DNA of 26,574 bases from Zygnema circumcarinatum (lineage: Eukaryota; Streptophyta; Zygnematophyceae; Zygnematales; Zygnemataceae), in NCBI GenBank assembly GCA_037447605.1, contig CM074821.1, positions 1,330,496 to 1,357,069 on the forward strand, in the 5' to 3' direction. Made by a program: the position numbers and the translations under genes. Under the pieces are notes generated by a model. The model was not told the DNA's origin, made no database searches, and saw only the letters and a list, made by a program, of their open reading frames with translations. Positions within the stretch are counted from its first letter, which is position 1; each line of letters starts with the position of its first letter. Positions 19,201 through 26,574 of this stretch are shown one piece after another.

Positions 19201-19411
19201 GCATCGAAATGAGAGCCGGTTCGTTAGAGGCGGGTGGTGCGTGGGGAGCAGTGCGGGGGGGGCGGACCCATGTGATGTGAGAGGCGACTTGGCGGTGTTG
19301 AACATCACCAACAACGCGAAGCGCTTGGCGGCCCGCGTTCTCGCGAGTTTGAAAGTCCCAAAGTGCATGCTGCTGTTCAAGTTGTTGCGGAGGAACCCTA
19401 CAAGCCGCTAG
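16231..19411 (+). CDS. GlcAT14: GT14 beta-glucuronosyltransferase, GlcAT14-like
   Basis: Seven plus-strand exons fit in phase: 16231-16558, 16973-17290, 17967-18042, 18279-18391, 18526-18746 (or 18755), 18905-19014 and 19192-19411, giving about 461 residues, close to land-plant members. It is a type II Golgi membrane protein: an acidic cytosolic tail, a membrane anchor at residues 52-73, then the catalytic domain. Landmarks are RRLLYAVYHPRNEYLLHFD, GNVRVVTRPNAVTYKG, DWDWFLNLSANDYPLV, DLLHVFSSLPRHLNFVQH, GSAWVVLSRAFSEY, DNLPRTLLLYLANSVSSPEH, GGAFARKF and GGWCVGS. Plant GlcAT14 enzymes add glucuronic acid to the galactans of arabinogalactan proteins, which fits wall or matrix glycan synthesis. 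Odd points are a 676-nt CT-repeat intron 2 and a weakly conserved exon 4 (KKLVRVPYNRSTPTSFRFFKG), where plants have a more conserved segment. The family is sure; the exact acceptor substrate is inferred. Confidence 0.92.
16590..16940 (+). repeat. GGGA-rich tract in GT14 intron 1
   Basis: The first GT14 intron (16559-16972) is purine-rich on the coding strand, with GGGAGG and GGGGA units and a 13-G run near 16790, until a short pyrimidine tract before the acceptor at 16971-16972. Confidence 0.8.
17350..17860 (+). repeat. CTCTCCTCT satellite-like repeat in GT14 intron 2
   Basis: About 500 bases of near-perfect TCTCCTC/CTCTCCT units fill the 676-nt intron between exons 2 and 3, ending in a short CGCGCGCG run at 17849-17860. 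Its period keeps long frames open on both strands (one antisense frame exceeds 500 codons), but these are only Arg-Glu or Ser-Leu repeats. Confidence 0.95.
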
Positions 19412-19744
19412 TGGTCCCTCGCTTGTAAGGTCATACCCATGTTAAAAAATAGGTGCGTTTTCTTGTATTCTTTACATTGATCAGCAGTGCCGAAGGCAAC
19501 CGCTGTTGTCATCCTTCCTTCTTCTCTCCCTTGGAAGAAGGGAACAATCGATCGCAGTGACACGTTCGGAATTGGAATTGGGAGGGGAGGGGGGTGCGAC
19601 ATGGGGAGAGGGAGAGGGAGAGGGAGAGGGAGAGGGAGAGGGAGAGGGACTGTTTTGCAGCTTGTATGAACAATTTACCTTTCTGGGCCTCTCTCTTTAC
19701 AGGACAGTGACAGTACGGAATAGCAGGAGTGCTGGTACTGCACT
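19412..19744. other. GT14 3' flank
   Basis: No gene is visible. A GGGAGA hexamer run lies at 19602-19649. The remainder is presumably the 3' UTR and terminator region of the GT14 gene. Confidence 0.45.
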
Positions 19745-20017
19745 GGTCGGACCATTGGATCAACCATTGGCAATTGCTGCCATCCATTGATTTGCGACCA
19801 AAGCAACCAGTGCCAATAGATAGGGAATTTCGTTACAGGTCCCTTTTAACTTTTGTTTGTTTTTTGCAACATGATGGTTAAAGATCGTTGCTTCCTGTGA
19901 CGGGACAGGGATCCAGTCCCACCATACAATGGTTGATCCAATGGCTGCCAACCATTGGACAGCCAACCATTGTTATCCGATGGTTGATCCAATGGTTGGC
20001 AATCCGACGGTCCAACC
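19745..20017. mobile_element. Palindrome-rich candidate transposon, copy 2
   Basis: It starts GGTCGGACCATTGGATCAACC at 19745, nearly identical to the left end of copy 1 (GGTCGGACCAGTGGATCAACC), and ends with the inverted GGTCCAACC at 20009-20017. The interior again carries CAACCATTGG and CCAATGGTTG units, clustered toward both ends, with unrelated AT-rich sequence between. No coding capacity and no clear target duplication. The shared left end makes a common repeat family likely. Confidence 0.55.
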
Positions 20018-20036
20018 TCTGCGTGCGATACATACT

Positions 20037-20920
20037 TCAACCGTCAACACGTGTCAGCAATCATGAACCACGTCAGCAAAAAAAATTAAAGCGCGCCCTC
20101 TTAGCTGAGCTGGGACAGCGATCGTGAGCGAAACCGTTCAGTTACAGTAACACGGTTCCAAGGAAACGGTGTCGCAACATTTGTTAGGGGGCGGTTCCAT
20201 GGTCCAACTTGGTTCATGTTGTTGAATGAAATTGGACATTGAGGCGGAGAGTTCTGAAACCTCCAAAACAAAGTTGTTACATCCATGTTTTACTGATCGC
20301 CATCGTGAGATCATTAGGGCGTGTCAGACTTAACAAAATCTTGCGAAAAGCGTTACGAAAAAAAGTGCTCCGCCGCACGAGGATAGCTTTCTTAATGGAG
20401 TACTCGTTCTGGTTTTTAAGTCTGACACGCCCCAATGCAAGTTCTCACCCCTTTCATTCAACTTCATTCAACGACCCTCACGTTGGATACCAACCGTACG
20501 CATGTGCCAGTCGGCTGAATGCAAAAAGGGTAGCACTACAGCTCGGCAGTCTCGGCAGCTCGGCGCGAATGATATAACGACACGTGGCGTCGACGTGGCA
20601 TCTTGAGAACCACGTGGTAGTGGCTGCCCGCCAAATCTTTGGACTGCCCGCGAGCGCGGGCAGACGCGGGCCCGCCACACCACGCCACGTGTTGTAGTTT
20701 GGATATCGTTAGTTTACCCCATTTTCCTATTCGGGCACGAAAGCGAGATCCGAATTATTCAACTTCCCCCGTCGCTAACTGGTTCAACCTTGCACACGTG
20801 TGAAATTACATAGAACAATGTGAACCACATCAGCATGAATGAACCAAGTTGGAAACGCCCTATGGAAACGCGCCCTTTTAGCTGAATGAAAAAGTTGGAA
20901 ACTGTGGCGGAGAAGGGAAG
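20037..20920 (+). repeat. Diverged direct duplication in GT14-kinase spacer
   Basis: Two segments share an ordered set of blocks. 20037-20256 has TTCAACC, CACGTGT, TGAACCACGTCAGCA, GCGCGCCCTCTTAGCTGA and TTGAATGAAATTGGA...GGCGGAGA. 20782-20920 has TTCAACC, CACGTGT, TGAACCACATCAGCATG, ACGCGCCCTTTTAGCTGA and TGAATGAAAAAGTTGGA...GGCGGAGA. The first copy also has an inverted TCCAACTTGGTTCAT (20203-20217) matching 20839-20853. The function is unknown; each copy carries a G-box core. Confidence 0.55.
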
Positions 20921-22400
20921 TGGCATCGATCTCACGATGGCGATGATTCCATCAAATGAACATGAACAACACCATCATGGGAAACCACGAGGAACTGGGC
21001 GCGAAGGACTTCAGTGAGAAGAGAGTTTGCAAACTGTATTGTATCGTACTGTGCAATTGGTACGGTACGAACAACACGGACAGCATCAAATGAAACTGCG
21101 TTCTGATTGGTCCACGTGGACAGACGGGCAGGCGAAAAGCGCGGAGAAAAGGACAGCCACGGAAATGGTACAAACGGAAAAAGTACGGTAGGGATCGTGC
21201 CTGACACAAGTCAGTGTCCGTACGGTTTTATTGAAAGCAGAAACATCCGCACAAGGATCCAGAAGGATGTCGGTGGGCGACTTATAGTTCGACACGTGGC
21301 GAGTGCAGAGACAAAGACACGCCAGCGTGCGCCACGTCAGCGACGACTGAACCGGCGGTGCCCGACGGTCCAATAATGGAGGCGGCAGCCGTTAGATGGC
21401 GCCGGGCGGCGGACGGACAGCGACGGTACAAGAACTCGCCGCCGGACCAATGAGAGAGCTGCGGGACCGTAGCTCCGCCACGTGGCGGGCAGAGAATGGA
21501 CAGCGCGGCGCTGGCCCTTCAGTCAAGAAAGTTGGTAGGGCCCAATCATCAAAAGTCGTCCGAAGTCGCCCAAAGTTTGGCTTTTCTATCCGAACCAAAA
21601 GAAAGAAACTACAAACCCAGCTTCATGGATCAGCGTCACTGATGACAGTTAACCGTGCAAATATCCACAGTCTCCAGTTGCGTATAGTTCCGATTTTCAG
21701 CATTTGTGCCATGTGATTTACCACGTGGACCAATCAGACGCACAGGATCCGGCGGTCTCTTCTGCGCTGAATTCTAAGATCCGTACGGACACAGATCCTG
21801 CCACGCCGCCCGGAGCGGCCGGCCGCGCCCCACTTCCCGCCGTCGATTCCGCTTGTCGCCGACCCGCCGCCCGCCGAAACCCAGGTGTCGGGACGCGGCG
21901 CCCGGGTTCCACGTGTCGCCTCCTCTCCTTCCGCCCAGGTCCCCGGCTTGATTCGTACAACCATCCAAACTTTGCGGTTGTACGAACACTTGTTCTTTAC
22001 CAACTGGATTAGGCGCAATTAAATAGCGGCGTTTGTCGTATCCCCCAGCTGTCCAACCGCCCGCCGCCTGGTCCTTCCCTGGAACATTCACCCTCCGATG
22101 AGGAGTTTTGGCAGCTTGTGAGCTGTCGTCGTCTAGTGTGGGATTGCGCCAGCTGGCGATCAATCACGCCTCCGCATTATTCCACGATCTGACCCTCAGA
22201 TTTGGCCGTTGCATCCGTATGAATCCTTGGGACCATCCAATCCGCCAAAGAAACTTTAGCGGTGTCCGTTGCGCGGACCGGAGATGACGGCTTGTCGTAT
22301 TGGCGCCTCGGGAAGCCGCGGCCTGGCGCCGACACGAGAGATGTACGGCCGGACGTGCGACGAAGCTGACGCCGCCGACCGGCGGGCACGTGGCGGTTGG
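20040..22400. promoter_or_regulatory. Cluster of CACGTG (G-box core) sites
   Basis: By eye there are eleven CACGTG cores between 20047 and 22393, near 20048, 20582, 20611, 20687, 20797, 21113, 21295, 21479, 21723, 21911 and 22390. Chance would give fewer than one. Most are the extended GCCACGTG or CACGTGGC form bound by plant bZIP and bHLH factors. The cluster lies upstream of the kinase gene and downstream of GT14. Regulatory action is inferred from the motif, not shown. Confidence 0.5.
20317..20433 (+). mobile_element. Miniature inverted-repeat element, copy A
   Basis: A perfect 17-bp terminal inverted repeat, GGGCGTGTCAGACTTAA at 20317-20333 and its complement at 20416-20432, bounds about 117 bases with no coding capacity. 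The inner AGACTTAACAAAATCTT is shared exactly with the copy in COQ4 intron 3 (4531-4547). No obvious target duplication is seen. A short inverted-repeat transposon is the simplest reading. Confidence 0.7.
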
Positions 22401-22868
22401 GCCTGCATCGGGCCGCCCGCCCGCCTCGCTCGGCCCGATTCGACGTTTTGTCGCATCTCGAACCGCCAGGCCGCGCTCGAAAACATTACACCCACCTCCC
22501 AAACTTTTCACTTCTACATTTTTCATGTCGCTGTGCCCTATTTGTACCCTCACAAATGCGCCTTTTTCTTCCTGACGGCTGAAGAAAACATTCCTTATCT
22601 GCCCCAGAAATGTTACCATCCCGCTGCCCGCTGCCCGACAGCTGCCGTTCTCCCGACCTGGCGAACTTCTCCAGCCGGCTGCGGCCCGGTTTCCGTACAC
22701 TGCCCTTTCCGAAACCTTTTTCGTCCTGCCCAAAACCGTACCGTTTTGTCACGCGGCGGCCTTCCAGTGGCCGACCGACATTTTTTCTGCCCCGATGGCT
22801 GCCCGGCGGTCCTCCCGCAGTCAACAGACGGCCGCCGCCACATCCGTCCTCTCCCGCGCCTTTGACAT

Positions 22869-22920
22869 CACGGTCACGTCGAGTCATGTCACGTCATGTC
22901 ACGTCTTGTCACGTCGTGTC
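22869..22920 (+). promoter_or_regulatory. Five tandem ACGT-core units upstream of kinase
   Basis: A 10-bp unit close to GTCACGTC(A/T/G)TGT repeats about five times. Every unit contains an ACGT core in a GTCACGTC context, similar to C-box or CRE-like sites of bZIP factors. It sits about 280-330 bases before the kinase ATG, a proximal-promoter position. Function is inferred. Confidence 0.5.
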
Positions 22921-22959
22921 CGGCGGCAGCGGTTGCGCTTATAGGCGGTAACCTCCTCC

Positions 22960-23202
22960 CCCGCGCCACTGCTTGCGAGGAGGGTGGGAGGGCGCCTGGA
23001 GGGGGGCGGGAGAGAGAGACTGGGAGGGAGAGGGAGAGGACAAGGGGGAGAGGGAGAGAACGAGAGAGAGTGAGTGAGGACGGAGAGAGGGAGGGGGGGA
23101 GGGAGTAAGGAAGGAGGAGATAGATAGAGGTGGTAGACCTAGAGCGAGTGGGAGTGAGTGGGTGGGAGAGAACGAGTGAAGGGAGGGAGGGAGGGAGGGA
23201 GT
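22960..23202 (+). promoter_or_regulatory. GA-rich probable 5' leader of kinase gene
   Basis: From about 22975 to the kinase ATG the plus strand is GGGAGA/GAGAGA repeat with GAGTGAGTG interruptions. It is likely a purine-rich 5' UTR or GAGA-type core-promoter tract. In-frame upstream codons exist from 23158 but no ATG, so 23203 is the first usable start. Confidence 0.45.
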
Positions 23203-24966
23203 ATGTTGGACCGTATCCTCTCAGAACCTACGGAGAGCCCCTTTGACCTCTACCAGTTCCATGGCGAAATCGGGAGGGGAAATTTCGGAACAGTCCGCAA
23301 ATGCGTGTGCTTGCGCACCAACAAGTTCTATGCGTGCAAGATTATCCGTAAAACGGAACTGAAAACTGCGCGAGAGGTGGAGGAAATCCGGCAGGAGATC
23401 GCCATCATGCAGAAGCTGCAGAGGCTGGCTCACCCCAACATCGTGACCTTGCAGGGCGTCTACGAGGACTGGAGCTGCGTGTACCTGGTCATGGAGCTGT
23501 GCCAGGGGGGGGAGCTCTACGACCTCATTCGCGCCTCCCACTTCATTGAGGAGAACCGCGCTCGCCAGTTCTTCACAGAGATCGCCGAAGCCACTCAGTT
23601 CCTGCACTCCCAGGGAGTGATGCACCGCGACTTGAAGCCGGAGAACATCCTCCTCTCTCAGAGAGAGGCGCGGGAGGAGGGCGGGAAAGAGGGAGGAAGG
23701 AGACGGAAGCAGCAAGTAAAAATAGTCGATTTTGGGCTGGCGATATTCTTACCCCCAGGGAAGCTCACGCAGGGTTGCGCAGGATCGAGGTTTTATGAGT
23801 CTCCCGAGGTTATATGTGACAATCCTTACGGACATAAAGCGGACACATGGAGCCTGGGAGTCATCCTATATGCAATGCTGTCCGGGCGGCTGCCCTTCCT
23901 GGGGGAGACCAAGAGGTCCCTCATGTCGTCCATATGCAAGGGGAAGGTTTCCTTTGCGGAGCATCCCTGGCCGTTGATCTCGGACGCCGCGAAGAGTCTC
24001 ATCCGTCGGATGCTCACTGTGGATCCTGAGAAGAGGGCGACTGTGGAGGAGGTTTTGAGCGATCCGTGGCTGAACCCTAAGGGCGTTTGGAACCCGCCTT
24101 CGCCTTGCGGAAGCTTCCGGGAATTTGTCCCACAAAGGACAAAGGTCGACCGAGCCCTTTCTTCGCCGTCGTCGGCCTCTCCCCTTCTCCCCAAACCCTC
24201 GGCTTCAGCATTCATGGCTTCCATGGTTAAGCCCCCATCCTCCGTCTTCCACACTTCTACTCCCCACCGCCCTCTCCCTCCCTCCTCGAGCAGCCATGGC
24301 CATCTCCCTCCCTCCTCCGTGCAGCTCCTCTCCTCCGACTCCACCTTCCCTCCCACCACACCAACCCTAAAACTCCCCGCTGCCCGCTCGGCTGCCACGT
24401 GTTGCTCCCCCAACCCTCCTCTCCCTCCATGGCCGCCTTCGAGCTGTGAAACCCGCCCCTCCATTTCCATCCCTTCTGAGCTCCCTCCCCTTGACAGCCT
24501 CTCTCCATCCTCCCACCTCTCTCCCTCCCTCCACTCTCCCTCCCCCCGGAAGTTCCGAGGTCTATGGCTGCACACGAGCAGCAGCAGCGAGGGGAGTCAG
24601 AGCATTGTGAGCATAAATAGTGGTGCCACAACGCCCTCTTCGACCAGCTGTAGTCCGAGCTCGGCCACGGCTAGCTCGCCTGTGAAGGAGAAGGAGAGGG
24701 AGAGGGAGAGGGAGAGGGAGAGGGAGAAGGGGAGAGGGGGAGGCGCCTTCTCCTTCTGCTGTTTGTATCCGGAGGCTACGAGTGACGAGAAGGGGGATGG
24801 TGCAAAGGACGGGAAGGAAGGGTTTGAGCCGGAGGGGCATAAGGGGGGGAGGGAGAGGGAGGGAGAGAGGAGGGGAGAGTGCCCAGCTCCCAAACCGCAA
24901 TTTTTGGCATGTGGGGAGATGAAGAGTATGCATAGATCCGTGAAGTTCTTTCACATGAGGAGGTAG
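23203..24966 (+). CDS. CAMK-type serine/threonine protein kinase (CDPK/PEPKR2-like, no EF hands)
   Basis: A single-exon gene of 587 residues from the ATG at 23203. The kinase domain covers residues 17-290 with every catalytic landmark: glycine loop GRGNFGTV (25-31 region), ATP-binding K46 in YACKII, helix-C E65, hinge MELCQGGELYDL, catalytic loop HRDLKPEN (H141-D143), DFGLA (D176), SPE at 200-202 in place of APE, and DTWSLGVILYAMLSGRLPF. The sequence is closest in style to plant CDPK-related kinases such as PEPKR2. The tail has no EF-hand calcium loops, so direct calcium control is unlikely. An Arg/Glu/Gly/Lys-rich insert (about 153-170, REAREEGGKEGGRRRKQ) separates the catalytic loop from DFG, an unusual place for length change. 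The tail (291-587) is Ser/Pro-rich and then Glu-Arg repeat. Absence of introns contrasts with neighbouring genes. Substrates cannot be told from sequence. Confidence 0.93.
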   Translation: MLDRILSEPTESPFDLYQFHGEIGRGNFGTVRKCVCLRTNKFYACKIIRKTELKTAREVEEIRQEIAIMQKLQRLAHPNIVTLQGVYEDWSCVYLVMELCQGGELYDLIRASHFIEENRARQFFTEIAEATQFLHSQGVMHRDLKPENILLSQREAREEGGKEGGRRRKQQVKIVDFGLAIFLPPGKLTQGCAGSRFYESPEVICDNPYGHKADTWSLGVILYAMLSGRLPFLGETKRSLMSSICKGKVSFAEHPWPLISDAAKSLIRRMLTVDPEKRATVEEVLSDPWLNPKGVWNPPSPCGSFREFVPQRTKVDRALSSPSSASPLLPKPSASAFMASMVKPPSSVFHTSTPHRPLPPSSSSHGHLPPSSVQLLSSDSTFPPTTPTLKLPAARSAATCCSPNPPLPPWPPSSCETRPSISIPSELPPLDSLSPSSHLSPSLHSPSPRKFRGLWLHTSSSSEGSQSIVSINSGATTPSSTSCSPSSATASSPVKEKEREREREREREKGRGGGAFSFCCLYPEATSDEKGDGAKDGKEGFEPEGHKGGREREGERRGECPAPKPQFLACGEMKSMHRSVKFFHMRR

Positions 24967-25390
24967 AGCTTCAGTTTCGTTCTTCGTTAGTGAGAGAGAG
25001 GGAGGGGGAAGGGAGGAGACGGGGAAGAGGAAGAGAGGGAGCGTTGTTTATGATGTGATTATCGTGTACTTAAACTAGTTATAGAGGTACGAATTATTAA
25101 TGCGACAAAATAAGGCGGCAGCTACAGCCATCCAGCGAATCAGAGTGCTTATTGAATAGTGATAAAAAGAGGCTCCTGAAGGCCCTCCCTCGGGCAGCGC
25201 TAGAATTTTTTTCTTTTTTAAATTCCTTTTAAGATACTGAAAAAATTTGTATAGGATTCCGCCCTGCAGACATGCGTAGAGCCGTCCAAAAATTGGACTT
25301 TTTGTTAGCTCGGCTTTTCGAGTCCGCAATTTTTGGACTGCTCGGTACATGACGGAAAAGTACAGCTTTTGGCTTTTCTCTGAACAGGCA
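24967..25390. other. Kinase 3' flank
   Basis: A short GA-rich 3' UTR-like run lies at 24990-25042, then AT-rich sequence without a gene. GTCCAAAAATTG at 25284-25295 pairs with CAATTTTTGGAC at 25327-25338 to form a 12-bp stem with a 31-base loop. With one mismatch it extends outward to GAGC/GCTC. Confidence 0.45.
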
Positions 25391-26574
25391 ATAGGGAGTC
25401 AGAGCCCCCCTTTAGGGTTAGGGCTAGGGCGTAGGGATTAGGGTTTAGGATGCAGCTACTACATAGCTCTCCAATAGGATTTAGGGTTTAAGAAAAGTAG
25501 ATTAGTCAATTTCCCTTGTTGAATGTGTCTGTAATAAAGATGGAATGTGAATAAAATGCAAATGGAAATATTCTGGCAATGCGCTTTGAATTAATATTGA
25601 CTCCACCTTGAATTTTCTGCACTTTGATGTAACACCTCTTTTCTCCACGAGGTCATCAATAATTAACTTGTAAGAAAACAGAACATAGTTTGTACATATT
25701 TTAGGCATACTTCTTGGATTCCATGTGAAAACATTTTTGGATGATCTCTTGGCTGACATCTTTCCGCATGCTGTCTGTTCAGGTGCCGATAAATCACTCA
25801 CAAGTAAAAGGAAAGAAAAAGCAAACTCAGACGACTTTATTTCGTGAAACCCCGAAAAAAAAAATATTCACAAAAATGAACCCCTTTCGTGGTACCCTCA
25901 CACGCCTTCCTTTGGCCTCAAGCTCCGCCAATCGCCTCTCTTTTCGCCCTTTCTCAACCCATCGGCATTAAGCCTATAACTGCCTTCCATGCCCTCCCCT
26001 CTCCCACCCTCTCCCCTACCCACCCTCCCACTCCCCACTCTCCCACCCTCTGAACTACCTCTCCTCTCCTCCTCTTGAGGAACCTTGAAGCTCTTCGCTT
26101 CATCACGCCTCCCGCCATGATTCTCGCTTCCATGAGAGACGCCATCTCCCACTGCTCTCTCCTCCCAGCTCTCTCTCCCTCTCCCTCTCTCTCTCCCTCC
26201 GCCATCCACTCCCGCATGTCCTTCTTGCTGGCGTCCCTCGCCTTTCGTTTGAGCGTTATAAACAGGCCTTAAACCTCCAGTCCTTCTCCTCTTCCTCTCC
26301 TCTCCCTCTTCCTCCCTCTCTCCCGCCTCCCCACCTTCTCTGTCTGCATCTCCTCCATTCACCCTACAAAATCGACAGGTACAAACTCAATCAAGAGAAT
26401 GTTTCCGTATTTGCATTTGAAACATTTCAACATTTGTCGTCTCAAAAAGGAAAAACAAACAACACACCTACGTAGGCAAGTAATGTCAAAGAGAGGGATT
26501 ACTTTCATTTTCAGCTGTGTGCAATGGACTTCACATTTAATGGAAGGGGGAGGGGGGAGGCCGAGGGGGAAGGG
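25391..26574. other. Right-edge region without a firm gene
   Basis: A short TTTAGGG/TTAGGG-like patch lies at 25410-25490. 25500-25970 is AT-rich with no recognisable product. 25985-26340 is CT-rich, and on the minus strand a Lys/Arg/Glu-rich frame reads through 26267-26059 (KRKARDASKKDMREWMAEG, then QWEMASLMEARIMAGGVM). It is less repetitive than neighbouring artefacts and ends at a possible donor (gag|gtagtt), but I cannot connect it to a start or a next exon. The last 30 bases return to GGGA repeat. Confidence 0.4.

Noticed and set aside
22164-22887. Frames of 130-200 codons on both strands in GC-rich DNA
   Set aside because: Overlapping frames on both strands with Arg/Ala/Pro-rich composition and no motif; high GC lowers stop frequency and explains them.
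1-26574. tRNA, rRNA or other structured RNA genes
   Set aside because: I looked for cloverleaf-type and conserved RNA motifs and found nothing I could support by eye; a covariance-model scan would be decisive.

Overview
This is a eukaryotic nuclear window, most likely from a streptophyte green alga or another early-branching member of the plant lineage. Two genes match land-plant proteins exon by exon: a DG1-type chloroplast pentatricopeptide-repeat (PPR) protein and a GlcAT14-type GT14 glycosyltransferase. A plant-like COQ4 is also present. Introns are GT-AG. Telomere-like tracts mix TTTAGGG and TTAGGG units. Introns and spacers are full of CT/GA microsatellites, and a 10-base N gap shows this is draft assembly. 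I cannot name the species from sequence alone; a zygnematophyte or similar alga is a guess. Family assignments rest on recalled plant homologues, not on a search run here.

Layout. 1-1431: G-rich repeats and unassigned sequence. 1432-2954 (+): gene for a secreted cysteine-rich protein, intron structure partly unresolved. 3860-4085: telomere-like array next to the COQ4 stop. 6046-4087 (-): COQ4, four exons. 6324-7580: a hAT-like transposon carrying a second hAT-like transposon inside it, both with matching 8-bp target duplications. 7640-7840: an AT-rich foldback rich in ATATCG. 15077-8169 (-): DG1-like PPR gene, ten exons. 15240-15602 and 19745-20017: two related clusters of the palindromic CAATGGTTG/CAACCATTG motif, bounded by short inverted repeats. 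16231-19411 (+): GT14 gene, seven exons, with a CT-repeat-filled intron. 20037-22400: a spacer very rich in the G-box core CACGTG, holding a diverged direct duplication and a small inverted-repeat element. A second copy of that element lies in a COQ4 intron. 22869-22920: five tandem GTCACGTC-type units upstream of the kinase. 23203-24966 (+): single-exon CAMK-type protein kinase. 24967-26574: no convincing gene.

The genes are monocistronic and do not form an operon-like unit. They act in different places: COQ4 in mitochondrial ubiquinone synthesis, DG1 in plastid gene expression, GT14 in Golgi glycosylation of wall glycoproteins, the kinase in cytosolic signalling, and the Cys-rich protein in the secretory path. 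The most distinctive content is the mobile and repeat layer: nested hAT elements, a miniature inverted-repeat family, palindrome clusters, intronic telomere-like tracts and the G-box-rich spacer.
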